Below are positions 1-14,464 of a stretch of DNA of 64,000 nt, one piece after another. This DNA is from Cherax quadricarinatus (taxonomy: Eukaryota; Arthropoda; Malacostraca; Decapoda; Parastacidae), in assembly GCF_038502225.1 (NCBI RefSeq), contig NC_091307.1, forward strand, positions 20,779,173-20,843,172, written 5' to 3'. The notes beneath the pieces were generated by a model. That model was not told where the DNA came from, did no database searches, and saw only the letters and a program-made list of their open reading frames with translations. The position numbers were made by a program, and so were the translations under genes. How positions within the stretch are numbered: position 1 is the first letter of the stretch; each line of letters starts with the position of its first letter.

Positions 1-165
1 GCATATCGCGCTCACACACACACAACTGCAGAGGTTTGCAACAAGATTAGTCCCGGAGCTAAGAGGTATGTCCAATGAAAGTAAGTTAAAGGAACTGAAC
101 CTTATGGCACTGGAGAGAGAGAAATGGTAGAGGCTGGATCCATGCACAGTTTTAAGGGGAACAAT
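1..165 (+). mobile_element. Decayed CR1-like LINE fragment behind a short (CA)n
   Basis: After a short CA run (about 12-25) the sequence from about 28 matches the C-terminal coding region of the CR1-like LINE at 47803-48448: it encodes a degraded version of QRFATRLVPELRG. Near 113 it jumps to the very C-terminal part (gaggctggatccatgcacag, about 131-150), so roughly 250 bp are missing internally. The usual 3' signature is absent. The copy is old and non-functional. Confidence 0.6.
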
Positions 166-221
166 AGGGGGTATAATAACCCTCTGGCGGCCAGGTTCTC
201 GAGATAAGAAAAGCCATTTGT

Positions 222-435
222 TATACTCATAGGGAAGCGCTAAGCCCGAAACGTCCATACATCACCTGGATTATTATTATTATAATCAAGGGGGAAGCGC
301 TAAACCCGGAGGATTATACAGCGCCTGGGGGGGGATGTGGAAGGCATTCAGGCTTAATTCGGGGAACTGGAGCACAGATCCAATTCCCTAAATCAAGAGC
401 CCCTCACCAACATCAAGGAACCTTCCTTGAGGGGT
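222..435 (+). repeat. Decapod-type 'gcgctaaacccgg' repeat, one partial and one fuller copy
   Basis: The core 273-435 runs from a TTA/ATT-rich start through gcgctaaacccggaggatta to an end at tccttgagggg. A partial copy of the same head lies directly upstream (222-272). A close relative is at 43715-43862 and degenerate relatives are at 3140-3222, 3983-4081 and, inverted, 5250-5300. I recognise this from memory as a common decapod SINE-like repeat; the family name is not known to me. Confidence 0.6.
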
Positions 436-718
436 ACATCACCTGGAGAATGGGAGGTAACAGCTATGAGCCAAGGGGAGGGAGGGGGGGGTGTGGAAGA
501 GCGATCCATCCCCTCATATCATGAGCTAATCACCGTTCTTTTCCCCTCCAGGCTTGAAGGAAGAGAACGAGTCCACCTTGAGAGATATTAGGATTCCTGT
601 CAGGTAAGTCACGTATCACACCGTCAGGATAACTGTCTCTACGCTACCAACTCAATGCTTCGCTAACTACCGCCGTAGGCAATTAGCTTCTATTGTGTGG
701 TAGACAACTGCTGGGGAA

Positions 719-721
<3 letters not shown>

Positions 722-769
<48 letters not shown>
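722..769. repeat. (TG)n microsatellite
   Basis: About 23 TG units, ending in an imperfect tgtatgtgta. Confidence 0.95.
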
Positions 770-776
<7 letters not shown>

Positions 777-957
777 ACGATCATTATATTCATGGGAAAA
801 CCTTAAACCCATTAGTCATACAACACATGGGGAGCAATCAGACCCGATCCGAGGAACTACTGAAATTTACTGTGAAGTCTACATAGAGTACTAGTTCATT
901 ATCATTTCAACAACACAATGGCTGCATGTAGGGATAATGCACGTGTGTACTGATCAG

Positions 958-1012
958 GACCTTTATTAGGGAGATGTTTCGCTACGAGTGGCTTCTTTAG
1001 TCCTTACCATCA
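958..1012 (+). mobile_element. Fragment of foldback family FB1
   Basis: The stretch ttattagggagatgtttcgc followed by tggcttctttagtcctta matches the left arm of the complete FB1 element at 56119-56641. Only one arm is visible here, so this is a remnant. Confidence 0.5.
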
Positions 1013-2909
<1,897 letters not shown>

Positions 2910-3139
2910 TCTTGCTATACAGCAATACGCTAACTTATAAATCAAAGTGGATAGGCCATTAATCTTTCGTCTTCCTCCTTTTCCCCCCATACCTTATTTA
3001 CCTCATTTTCTAGTCTTCTTTTCCCACTTCATTACTGTATCCTGTGGTCGACAATCTGTGGTATCTATGGTACGGAAAAACCGCTAGACTCGTAGAAATC
3101 AAACCGAGTTTCGAGTAATTGGAGGTAATATGATCTGAA

Positions 3140-3222
3140 GGGAAAAAAACAGAAAGGTAGTTCTAATTCCTTATATCAAGAGCCCTTTCATTTACACGTA
3201 GGTATCTTCCTTGAAGGGAGAG
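3140..3222 (+). repeat. Degenerate decapod-type 3' repeat end
   Basis: Contains atatcaagagccctttcatt and tcttccttgaaggg, weak matches to the tail of the repeat at 273-435. Confidence 0.35.
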
Positions 3223-3416
3223 TGTGGGGGAGCCACGGTTTCAACAACTGAGTGGCTTCACAACCACATTCCCAACTCTAACTTTCTGATTCACAGTTTG
3301 CCGCAGCAACATTCTGTATTTAAATTTCCAATCTCATTCACGCTTGGTGCTCATAATGGCAGGACGTGCAACTGCCAGGCTAGATCCTGCCCAGCCAGCC
3401 AGAGCTGGCTGGCGCG

Positions 3417-3417
<1 letters not shown>

Positions 3418-3493
<76 letters not shown>
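3418..3493. repeat. (CA)n microsatellite
   Basis: About 37 CA units following a GC-rich stretch with a cagccagc motif. Confidence 0.97.
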
Positions 3494-3494
<1 letters not shown>

Positions 3495-3982
3495 ATGAAT
3501 GTTGACTATTCTAGTCGAATGCATTTCATGACTGGATAATAATAATAATCAAACTCAGTGATGAACCGGTAAGGGCCATGCAGCGCTCATTATTGGATGA
3601 GAACATGATAGTTACCGATTTTTAGCAGAAAGCTACTATTCTGGTAATTAAAATACTGGAAGCAGAGAACCCAGTGTATATTACCAGTTGTCGGCTTTTA
3701 CCTTTGTCTACCAAAACAGTGTCCTCGCAATGGTCTGCTTTAATTTACTTTTTTTTTAATTTAGTTTAAGTGGTGCTAACAAAATTAGTTACTTTCTTGT
3801 TCGTTCAGGATTATATGACTTATCAGATACGTTTTCGACACTACGTTATATTAATGGAGGAATAATTATACTCAAGTGTCGTGCTGAGGCTGTGGGTGTA
3901 TACAGCTGATATGCATGTATACATACACTAAACAAGTATACATGCTGACAGCAGGGGGGGGGGTCATAGGAAATTGTAGGTA

Positions 3983-4081
3983 ATCAAGTTTATTCCAGGG
4001 AAAGGGAGAGTAATTTCTGTGCCTCAGGTCAAGAGTCTTATCACTAACATCGAGTCACCCGTTCCATGCTTCTTGAAGGGA
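3983..4081 (+). repeat. Degenerate copy of the 'gcgctaaacccgg' repeat tail
   Basis: tattccagggaaagggagag, then tcaagagtcttatcactaac and ttcttgaaggg, follow the order of the tail in the copy at 273-435. The divergence is high. Confidence 0.4.
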
Positions 4082-4980
4082 CACTCCACTATTTTCTTTT
4101 TTTTTGTGAAGTGCATACAATATTAAAAGTTATATTTTTCGGTGGAGGGCTGAGCTTCGCCACTATCCTTACCGGTGATAAGAAACTTCAGAAGTCGCCA
4201 AACGTCAACAAAGTTGAAGAAATTGGCAATACACCATCCATTGTCCTCCAGAATTGTGCCCCACAAGTTGCACTGCAACTCGGAGGCCACCTATTCAACT
4301 TTCTTAATGTTCTCAGTAAGTCAAACTCTGCTGGACTGCAAGCTCTTCCTTCCCCCTCACCATGTTCTATTCTCTGTTTTGATTTAAATTATAGCAAATT
4401 CAACATTTGATAAAACGCTGATTAAACTGAAGGTTATTTTAATGTACAATAAACTCCACTGAAAGAAATATATCCAGTGACTAACACTTTGTGTTTAGTC
4501 CAGATGTTTGATTTCATAACGAAAATATTTACGTCAGCTGTCGAGAAATGGGGATCGTTTAATCCCTCTAGATGACGAGGGAGGAATGTCCAGTCATTGC
4601 CTCTCAGGCTCCCGAGGAAGTCTTACACGTAGTAGCTTCGCTTTCTTTACCAGACAAGAGCTACTTCGTGACAGTAAGAAAAGAAGATACCTCCACCATA
4701 ATCCCTCAGCGTCTCTCTCAGTCACCTGTAATTCTACGACCTTCTGAGTATAGTTAACTACGACCTTCAGGTTTATTTAATTCACTTCCTTCACTTACAT
4801 GAAGCTTAGCACAGATGCACAAATATTGAATCGCGAAGCCATCAGTAATGTCCATCATCTTCGAGAAAAGTTTATTCCAAGTATAAAGAATGTAATAAAC
4901 CGTCGTTAAGGACACAAACGAACTCACTTGGAGATGAAATTTAAAGTAAAAAAAAAAGTTACGTATGTATTAGTCATTTA
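4082..4980. other. Intergenic DNA, nothing recognised
   Basis: A 114-codon open frame (4066-4410) has no recognisable motif and is taken as chance. Confidence 0.5.
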
Positions 4981-4983
4981 TAT

Positions 4984-5048
4984 GTACAACGCTTCGCCCA
5001 ACATCTTGTAGCTAAAAAAGCTTCAAGTTGGGTGAAACGTTGAACAAA
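4984..5048. repeat. Short hairpin with TTCGCCCAAC arms
   Basis: caacgcttcgcccaac (from about 4986) is the imperfect reverse complement of gttgggtgaaacgttg (from about 5027), with a loop of about 25 bp. The arms carry the same AACGTTTCGCC-like core seen in several other hairpin elements of the window. Confidence 0.6.
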
Positions 5049-5249
5049 TATAGAGCACGTTTCATTTTTACTCACTGTCGCCATCGTGCTGCTGCCACCA
5101 CCAATAAAAGATAATAAGTACACTGTAGGTTTCCACTTAATGAAGAAGGCTTCAGCTGCGGGCCGAAAGTATACCCGAGGTGCCAAAACAAACTTCTTCA
5201 TTGGAAGTCGTGTTGCACCGTGACACCCAGTCGTCGATTTTGCAGCCCC

Positions 5250-5300
5250 TGGCTCTTGAAGCGGGATGTCTTGATGAAGGGTTCTTGATTGAAGGAACTG
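5250..5300 (-). repeat. Inverted degenerate decapod-type repeat tail
   Basis: Reverse complement reads ttcaatcaagaacccttcat, close to the tail of the repeat at 273-435. Confidence 0.35.
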
Positions 5301-7425
5301 GAGCTACCTTCTGCTTCCTCTAATCTACCATGATTACTCCTCACATTCCCTAGTCGTTATATGACTCCTATGTGTTCAGAGCTTCTCATGAAAGCAATAT
5401 TATAATCACGGGTCTTTGGTGCAGCTATGGACTCACCATTTCGTAGATGAAGACTCGTGAGCAAAAGCTTCGAACATGTAGAAGCTTTTCGATCCTGGGC
5501 TGAATATATAAATGTCTGCAGCTCCGCCAACATTCAGATACAAACCAGTTTACAAACCAGCACTTCTGAGACATGTTGGTATCGGCGGCACCAAGTGTGA
5601 CGCTACTATATAAAGAAACGTTTCTGTGACGCTATTTAAAGAAACGTTTCTGTGATACTACTGTTTAAAGAAACGTTTGGCCACGACTAACTTCATGAGT
5701 CTTAATATCTCCTCCGTGGGTGAATGCATATACGTCTGGACCTGCTACCCGCATGGACCAAGGATCGAATCCCAGTCCATTCTTCTGTTCATTCACATGA
5801 CGCAAACATATTTGGAGTAAACGAGGTCCCAGGACCAAAGCTTTTCCATAATAAACTATCCTTTGTGTTGCCTTACGTGTTTCATCCGAAACTTAGTATA
5901 ACGTACTAAGTTCTCACCAACAACTTAAGTTAGCCTTCGAGACGGCTTGTCCCACAGGCACTCTGTGTACTTAATAACTTACCCTGACCTCAGATATGCC
6001 TGATGTCCTCTGTACCTAACCAACAAGAGAAGAATGGAAAATTAAATATTCATAAATACTGGAGGAGACTTGGCAGCCAAAGTCTGGCAGGCGCCCACTT
6101 GGCGAACCTCGGCAAGGAAACTTCTCTTCCTCCCGTAGACTTAATCAGCGTGACGAGGATATGTTGGAAGAAAAAAAAAAGAGACAGGTTACAGAAGAAG
6201 CTTTTAATTAAGCAACGTTTCGCTCAGTGTAGAGGTTTATTTAATAAAGATCTGCTAAAGTTTTTGAGAAATAGCTTGTTCGATCCATTGATATATTTAG
6301 TATTTATCTCCAACACAGAATCACAATTGACATGGCCTCTTCACCTGTGAAAATCCACGCGACATAGTACTGAGAGAGTGACTGACTTTATCTTTGTTAA
6401 AAGGGGTTTTTGATCATTTATTTTCGGGTAAATCAGCCTTGGAATTACGAGATGGAAACCATGCATGGAAACAGAACAGCTGATAATATTACAAGGAGTG
6501 GGAAAACAACAGCTTACCTTGCTTCATAACAACAGCCGGATCTTAGAGAGAACCAATTGCGGAATTCTGTTAAAATTGTCAGAATATTGTTACAGCTTAT
6601 CTTACTAAACAAAAAAAGATCCTAAATCTCTGGAGCGTCCACACTAGCACATGAACTCGCATTGATCCGTCAAGGGGCATTAAATAGAAGTTTTCAAACT
6701 AAGAAATTCTTTTAAGTTGCAGGAGGAAGCTAGGGCGCGTGATCTTGTGTCAGTTATGATGCCGTAAATATACCAGAGATAAATTTCTGAACCTGGGAAA
6801 AATGCAGCATTTTATAGAGGAGATGAAAAATTATTGGCTATATTTTTATACGGTAAATATCTCTCTCCTTTATGTATAACCTTCCTTCTATATTTCTTTC
6901 TCCTTTTGTTGCATCTCCACCTTAAGTTTAATCCTGTTCCTCATTTTCTCTATCTTTACCTTACCTTTCCTCTCCCCACCATCTCTTCCTTTCCCCTCCC
7001 ACCATCTCCTCGTTGCCCGTCTCAAAATTCCCCTTGGTTTATGAGTCACTGAGCTCAGTGTCTCCCCTTCCTTCCCAAAGCTAACCAACTTCATGCATAT
7101 TTCAACAATTATATATTATTTCCGTGTGTCTCCTAATTTCCATCCCCTTCTCTCTTGGCCCGAGACTCGGTTCAGCTTCCTCGTATATCCTGGATTTCCT
7201 TGTATTTATTTCCAGCTTTTGTAGCATGGGATTTCCTCTCCCTTCCACGTCTATTCTTTGTGTGTCGCTTATTCCCTGTGCATAAATATATTTGTATATA
7301 TTTCCGCACGTAGGGTACACCCTCTGGTATAATTATGGAGGTCCATAGATTCGGTAGAAGAGAATAAAAGGCAGCCAAGGAAAATCTTAATGCCTTTCCA
7401 TGAGGCCATGTATGAAAAATCTCAT
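5301..7425. other. Intergenic DNA with minor repeats
   Basis: A triplicated aaagaaacgttt motif lies at about 5615-5675. A possible tRNA-like B box (aaggatcgaatcccagtcc) is near 5760. A pyrimidine-rich stretch spans about 6860-7040. No gene is recognisable. Confidence 0.5.
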
Positions 7426-7428
7426 TTA

Positions 7429-7640
7429 TCTACCATCACCACACTACCATCACCACCACACTACCATCACCACCACCACACTACCATCACCACCACCACA
7501 CTACCATTACCACCACCACACTACCATTACCACCACCACACTACCACCACCACCACACTACCATCACCATCACCACACTACCATCCCCACCACCACACTA
7601 CCATCCCCACCACCACGCTACCACCCCCACTATCATTACT
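7429..7640. repeat. (CAC/CAT)-rich minisatellite
   Basis: Interspersed caccaccaca and ctaccatcac units of about 18 bp, drifting to ccccac near the 3' side. It gives long His/Thr/Pro-rich open frames that I regard as artefacts of composition. Confidence 0.9.
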
Positions 7641-8283
7641 GATGCTCTATCAAGAACACAGTAATTTTCACTTTCTTGACAGTTTACATTAGTGTTTTGA
7701 CACGTAATTTATATAAGACACGAAAGTGCTTTGACACGTAGTTCATGATAGGCACGGAAATGTTTCGACACGTAGCTTATGCTAAGCATGAAGTATTTCG
7801 ACTGACACGTAGCGAAGTGCATCTGGTGACTGCCACCCACAAAATATATACGTGGCAGAGATATGAAGTACAGCGCTAACTAGTTTTTGAAGCTGGAGTT
7901 AGAAGTTACACGTATAAGTTAGAGGTATATACACTGTGCATTGTGAATCCGTCAGTATAAACATGTACAGCAAATCCTGGAGTATAATCCTCTCAATATA
8001 AATACCACGTACTGTATATTCTGACTTTAAACACCACGTAAATCCCCTTTAATAAATACCACGTAATGTAAATTCTGATTTTAAACACCGCGTAAATCCC
8101 ATTTAATAAGCATCACGTAATGTAAATCCCGAGTTTAAATATTACGTAATCCCTTATGATAAACATCACGGAAAATAAATTCAAAGTATAAACATTTTTG
8201 AATTAACAGGAAGAATAAACATAAATATTACTGACAACATGATATTTTCTGACTTAATCACATTTTCATGTTTTAAATAAAAT
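7641..8283. other. Intergenic DNA with short degenerate direct repeats
   Basis: tgacacgta recurs at about 7698, 7732, 7768 and 7814, and a loosely periodic taaacaccacgtaa / taaatcc pattern runs over 7995-8170. No coding signal. Confidence 0.5.
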
Positions 8284-8425
8284 TTACATTATCGGGAAGC
8301 CGGAGTAGGGAAGAGAGGGAGGTGGGAGGGGGGAGGTGGGAGGGGGGATCAAGGAAGAAGAGAACGAAAAAAAGGGAGATGAAAAAAAAGGAGCATGAGG
8401 AGGCTAAATGAGGAAGATAAAAAGA
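8284..8425. repeat. Purine-rich GA/GGA tract
   Basis: ggaggtgggaggggggaggt and following A/G-only sequence. Confidence 0.8.
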
Positions 8426-8429
8426 GATG

Positions 8430-8640
8430 AGTAGAAACGGAATGATTGAAAAGCGGATGATTAGAAAATGGATGGTTAGCAAGGGAATGGTAAGTAAGGG
8501 GATGGTTAGCAAGGGAATGGTAAGCAAGGGGATGGTTAGCAAGGAATTGGTAAGTAAGGGGATGGTTAATAAGGGGATGGTTAATAAGGGGATGGTTAAT
8601 AAGGGGATGGCTAGTAAGTAAATGGTTAAAATAAATGGAT
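8430..8640. repeat. Minisatellite, about 14-15-bp unit
   Basis: Repeats of ggatggttagcaagg / ggatggttaataagg, about 13 copies, with both a taagca and a taataa variant. Confidence 0.9.
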
Positions 8641-8912
8641 GGTTAGAAAGCAGAATAGGAAAAAAATCTAGAAAGAGGAAAACTTAAAAAAAAAAGAAAA
8701 AAAAAAAAGAAAGAGGATGAGGTAGAGAGGCGGAAAGAAAACACTTCCGTCTCATAAAGAGGAGATTACCCTGCCTGCCTGAGTTGGCATCTCGCTCGTA
8801 AACAAGAGTTCTTACGATACCTCGGCGCGGCCATTTGCATTCCCGCTGTAATGAATGTCTGTTTCTACATTTGCGAGGGTTCTTATACCAAACTCTTGAG
8901 TGCTCACGTGTG

Positions 8913-8952
8913 TGTGTGTGAGAGAGAGAGAATGAGAGAGAAAGAGAGAGCT
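8913..8952. repeat. (TG)n/(GA)n tract
   Basis: tgtgtgtgtg followed by agagagagag. Confidence 0.8.
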
Positions 8953-9177
8953 TGAGTCTACTTATTCGGGGGTTGCGGATGGTCGAGAGTTCCTGGCCTG
9001 GCCTCTTCACTCCTTTCGACCGCAAGTCTCTTCTTCAGTCTTTTTTTTTTTTTTTTGCCCTCTCAGTTTCGGCACCAGTTATGTTGGGAACCTTTGAATC
9101 TTTTCTTTTATTGAGGATTTTGTAGAACTGCACATGCAAATTATGCTGCTGTGCACACGAAGATTTCACAGTTGTGA

Positions 9178-9320
9178 ACAAGATGATTTCGCTGTTGTGC
9201 GCATGATAATTTTGCCGCCGCTGTGTGCATGATAATTTTACCGCCGCTGTGTGCACGATAATATTACCGCCGCTCTGTGCACGATAATATTACCGCCGCT
9301 GTGTGCACGATAATTTTGTA
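9178..9320. repeat. Minisatellite, 26-bp unit
   Basis: Five imperfect copies containing cgataatattaccgccgct with gtgtgca spacers. Confidence 0.85.
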
Positions 9321-9831
9321 TCCCTACATACGAAAATTCATCAAGAGAAGCAACAGTGTAAAAGCTTGCGAAACACAAACATTTCCTTATTCAGTTGCCT
9401 AACTCTTCAGGTTGACGCTGTTGACGTCCTCTATAGATACCTTAGATACTCTCCAACCAGTGAACTAGCTGTGTGTGGCTAATGTCGGCTACCAGAAACG
9501 CCATCTGGAGAATGAGCAATGGATCACATCTGAAACTGCTAAAGCCCCACGACTGAAGAATTTCCCAATAAAATGCTCGTGTTTGGATTTGTTGTACAGC
9601 GTGTCGGTATCACTTACAATTTTTACCAATAGATCCTACATTACTGAGTGAAATCTAGCTTATGGGTCGTCCTTTTCTCGTGGATCATATCTGATGACCT
9701 CCTATTGCCCAGGGGTTGAATGACCACCCGCGGGTTGACAGCTTTCCCATAATATCAATGCACAGACGAGCTGGGTATATTCCTGTGAGGCTACTGCTGA
9801 ATAGTGTATACTGCTGGCTGCTTAAACCACT

Positions 9832-9992
9832 GCTACTAATACTACAACTACTAAAACTGGTACTATTACTACCACTACTACAATTACAACTATTGGAACT
9901 GTCACTATTGCTAGTACAACTGCCACTGCTACTAATACTACTGCCACATGCACTTACTGCACTTGCTGCAATTACTATTACTGCTAATATTC
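9832..9992. repeat. (ACT)n-rich imperfect trinucleotide tract
   Basis: ctactaatactacaactact-type sequence, interrupted. Confidence 0.75.
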
Positions 9993-10027
9993 TTAATATT
10001 AATACTACATCTACTACAACAACTGGG

Positions 10028-10130
10028 AATGTTGGAGGGAGGGAGTGTTGGAGGGAGGGAGTGTTGGAGGGAGGGAGTGTTGGAGGGAGGGAGGGAGTGT
10101 TGGACGGAGGCAGGAAGTGTTGGAGGGAGA
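10028..10130. repeat. Minisatellite, 16-bp unit
   Basis: gttggagggagggagt, about six copies. Confidence 0.9.
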
Positions 10131-10506
10131 CCAAAGAAGGGCCAGACGATATATTTCCTCGTGCTGAAATTATATTCATGTCAGTTATGAATTTCAATCA
10201 GCCTTTTATCCCCCAGATGTCCTCGTATCATTTCTTCCATAAATGAATTGTTTCTAGGCTCTGAAATCACTATATAGGAATTACTTATTTTAAATAAAGC
10301 GGTAAAAAGATACTGAGGCTCGATACTCCGTCCTGAAAATGTGGGAGAGAGAGAGAGAGATACTATTTCATTGTAAAGTATTAAGAAAATGAAGTGGACT
10401 GATTATTCAAGATTTTTAGAATAAAATATTGATAAGAAAAATGAATTACATTAATGACCATCGAAAATTATCATGAAGTCACAAAGCAAAAAGAAGTTGC
10501 AGTGGG

Positions 10507-10593
<87 letters not shown>
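10507..10593. repeat. (TA)n microsatellite
   Basis: About 43 TA units. Confidence 0.97.
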
Positions 10594-10597
<4 letters not shown>

Positions 10598-10799
10598 CTT
10601 GCAAATTACAAATTATATATGAAGTTTAAAATAAAAATAAAATATGTTTAATTTAGCCAGCCGAGTGCTGTGTAGCAGTATGATATTTTCTGTAATTTTT
10701 ACTTTTTTTTTGTATTTTTTCTACGAGAGAAAAAACTGTAGGGAATTGCTGGAAGATTTAATGTAGTAATTTATCGTTCATATTGTTTTTGATTCATCT

Positions 10800-10895
10800 T
10801 TTACGCTAAGAGAGAGGAAGAGAGAGAGAGAGGAAGAGAGAGAGAGAGAGAGGAAGAGAAAGAGAGGGGTAGAGAGAGAAAGAGAAAAGAAAGAG
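10800..10895. repeat. (GA)n-rich tract
   Basis: agagagaggaag repeats, imperfect. Confidence 0.85.
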
Positions 10896-11583
10896 AACCT
10901 CTATATATTACATGTAATTAAACTTTCATTAAAACAATTACTTAGTTTATGTATTAATTCTATTCTTCGTTAATGCTAATTTGGGCAGACCTTTAATCTA
11001 ATCAACTCTTATTAAAAATGGGTGGCTGGGGCTGGGACAGGTATATTCAAGGTGCTCTGTCTTCTTCGTATAACCTTTCATAAATATTCATGTTATGTAT
11101 ACGCATTCCTAAATGCTAATTTACGCAGTTATACACAAACACTGATTCGTTAATGTATGTACATGTATAAATGATAATGTTAAGAATTCGCATTCATAAA
11201 CATTGTTGTACGTAAGTATATACATTCATAAATACCAATTTACCTAAGTAAATGTTTTCTTAAATACTAATGTATTTCGGTATACACATTCACTATCGCT
11301 AATACACGTAATTACACACATTCAGTATTAATAATACACATACGTATACATATTCATAATCAGTAATACAAGCAAGTATACACATATATAATCACCAGTA
11401 ATACACGTTCATAATTACTAATACACTAATTCATTATCACTAATACAAGCATACACATTTATTATAACTAATGCAAGCAAACACATTCATTATCATTAAT
11501 ATACAAGTATACACATTCATAAATGCTAACATACAATATAATGAGTATTATAATACAAAGATGGATCAGGACAAACGAGTGAA
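10896..11583. other. Intergenic DNA with a diffuse tacaca/cattcata periodicity
   Basis: Phrases such as acacattcat and actaatacac recur irregularly, suggesting a decayed array next to the 27-bp minisatellite. No gene. Confidence 0.5.
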
Positions 11584-13712
11584 ACACCTGACAGTAGTGC
11601 AAACACACAAACACCTGACAGTGGCAGAAACACAAACACCCGACAGTGGTAAAAACACAAACACCCGACAGTGGTAAAAAACACAAACACCTGGCAGTGG
11701 TAGAAACACACAAACACCTGGCAGTGGTAGAAACACACAAACACCTGACAGTAGCAGAAACACACAAACACCTGACAGTAGCAGAAACACACAAACACCT
11801 GGCAGTGGTAGAAACACACAAACACCCGACAGTGGTAAAAACACACAAACACCTGACAGTAGCAGAAACACACAAACACCCGACAGTGGTAGAAACACAC
11901 AAACACCTGGCAGTGCTAGAAACACACAAACATTTGGCAGTGGTAGAAACACACAAACATTTGGCAGTGGTAGAAACACACAAACATCTGGCAGTAGCAG
12001 AAACACACAAACACCCGACAGTGGTAAAAAAAACACAAACATCTGGCAGTATCAGAAACACACAAACACCTGGCAGTAGCAGAAGCACACAAACACCCGA
12101 CAGTGGTAAAAACACACAAACACCCGACAGTGGTAAAAACACACAAACATCTGGCAGTGATAGAAACACACAAACACCTGAGAGTAGCAGAAACACACAA
12201 ACACCTGGCAGTGGTAGAAACACACAAACATCTGGCAGTGGTAGAAACACACAAACACCTGACAGTAGCAGAAACACACAAACACCCGACAGTGGTAAAA
12301 AAACACACAAACACCTGGCAGTAGCAGAAACACACAAACACCTGACAGTAGCAGAAACACACAAACACCTGACAGTAGCAGAAACACACAAACACCTGAC
12401 AGTAGCAGAAACACACAAACACCTGGCAGTGGTAGAAACACACAAACACCCGACAGCGGTAAAAACACACAAACACCTGACAGTAGCAGAAACACACAAA
12501 CACCCGACAGTGGTAGAAACACACAAACACCTGGCAGTGGTAGAAACACACAAACATTTGGCAGTGGTAGAAACACACAAACATCTGGCAGTATCAGAAA
12601 CACACAAACACCTGGCAGTAGCAGAAGCACACAAACACCCGACAGTGGTAAAAACACACAAACATCTGGCAGTGGTAGAAACACACAAACACCTGAGAGT
12701 AGCAGAAACACACAAACACCTGGCAGTGGTAGAAACACACAAACATCTGGCAGTGGTAGAAACACACAAACACCTGGCAGTAGCAGAAACACACAAACAC
12801 CTGGCAGTGGTAGAAACACACAAACATCTGGCAGTGGTAGAAACACACAAACACCTGACAGTAGCAGAAACACACAAACACCCGACAGTGGTAAAAAAAC
12901 ACACAAACACCTGGCAGTAGCAGAAACACACAAACACCTGACAGTAGCAGAAACACACAAACACCTGACAGTAGCAGAAACACACAAACACCTGACAGTA
13001 GCAGAAACACACAAACACCTGGCAGTGGTAGAAACACACAAACACCCGACAGCGGTAAAAACACACAAACACCTGACAGTAGCAGAAACACACAAACACC
13101 CGACAGTGGTAGAAACACACAAACACCTGGCAGTGGTAGAAACACACAAACATTTGGCAGTGGTAGAAACACACAAACATCTGGCAGTATCAGAAACACA
13201 CAAACACCTGGCAGTAGCAGAAGCACACAAACACCCGACAGTGGTAAAAACACACAAACATCTGGCAGTGGTAGAAACACACAAACACCTGAGAGTAGCA
13301 GAAACACACAAACACCTGGCAGTGGTAGAAACACACAAACATCTGGCAGTGGTAGAAACACACAAACACCTGGCAGTAGCAGAAACACACAAACACCTGA
13401 CAGTAGCAGAAACACACAAACACCTGACAGTAGCAGAAACACACAAACACCTGACAGTAGCAGAAACACACAAACACCTGACAGTAGCAGAAACACACAA
13501 ACACCCGACAGTGGTAAAAAAACACACAAACACCTGACAGTGGTAGAAACACACAAACACCTGACAGTGGTAAAAAACACACAAACATCTGGCAGTAGTA
13601 GAAACACACAAACACCTGGCAGTATCAGAAACACACAAACACCTGACAGTGGCAGAAACACACAAACACCCGACAGTGGTAAAAAACACACAAACACCTG
13701 GCGGTGGTAGAA
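11584..13712. repeat. Large 27-bp minisatellite with ~596-bp higher-order period
   Basis: About 79 copies of a 27-bp unit made of acacctggcagtggtagaa plus acacacaa. Variants are ctggca/ctgaca/ccgaca and gtagcag/gtggtag/gtggtaa. A rare agcggt variant occurs at 12455 and 13051 and a gtaaaaaaac variant at 12295 and 12891, both exactly 596 bp apart; agaagcacac recurs at 12081, 12623 and 13219. The unit is nine codons long, so several frames on both strands stay open (up to 570 codons, Cys/Val-rich on minus). There is no start context or non-repeat domain, so I do not call protein. Confidence 0.95.
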
Positions 13713-13794
13713 ATAAACACACAAATAGAAGATCAAAGCAAAAGGTGAGAGGACCTCTGCACATTTCATTCTACAACTGAGAGGGAAATGTGTT

Positions 13795-13850
13795 TTATTC
13801 CAGGGACCACTTCAGATGGACCACTTCAGATGGACCACTTCAGATGGACC
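13795..13850. repeat. 15-bp direct repeat, about 3 copies
   Basis: gaccacttcagatg repeated three times. Confidence 0.9.
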
Positions 13851-14464
13851 TCTCAACAGGAGGGGTACCTACCAGTGGCCAGCTAACTAATGAATAAGGT
13901 ATATGTGTAGTAACTGGGTATCTTACTCATGTCTAACTTTTATCCATCAGTTCGTGGGTATTGTGGTTATTGTGCCCAGGGCCGGATTTGGGCAAAAGGC
14001 AAACATAAATCAGCTTAAGGCCTCACAGTCTGTAAGGGGCATCTCAAAATTTCAGAAATTATTGTATCTTTGCTTATGGCTAAATCCAACTCTAAACCCA
14101 CACCTAATTAACTCTCATTTCTAACAGTTAAAATTTTTTTTATACAATTTAATATGCGATTTAACAAGTTAGCTTTTCTCTTCAGGACATCGTTCATAAC
14201 TTTTCCTTTAAAAAATAATAGCAAGAAAGAAAATGTTGAAAGCTGACTGATTTCTTAAGGTTTATCAGTGCTAATCTTGTTAAGACTTTGTAAATTACGT
14301 TTCATTTTCTGGCAATAACAAGTTTACAACAGTAGTTCACTGCTGGGAAATAGGTACATGCAGTCGTAGGGAATGGATGTGCAGTGATTTTTTCTTAGTA
14401 GTGTTTTTAAATTGGACGATTAAAGGCGTATTAATTTACTTCTAATGGCGTAACCCTTTCACCT
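13851..14464. other. Intergenic DNA, nothing recognised
   Basis: AT-rich, with no supported feature. Confidence 0.5.

Noticed and set aside
4974..5201. 75-codon minus-strand frame
   Set aside because: It overlaps the short hairpin at 4984-5048 and shows no domain.
7390..7692. His/Thr/Pro-rich proteins of 80-100 codons
   Set aside because: They come from a CAC/CAT-rich tandem repeat.
11584..13712. CRISPR-like array or long Cys/Val-rich proteins (up to 570 codons)
   Set aside because: There are no unique spacers between repeats, units are contiguous 27-mers, and many frames on both strands are open simply because the unit is nine codons long.
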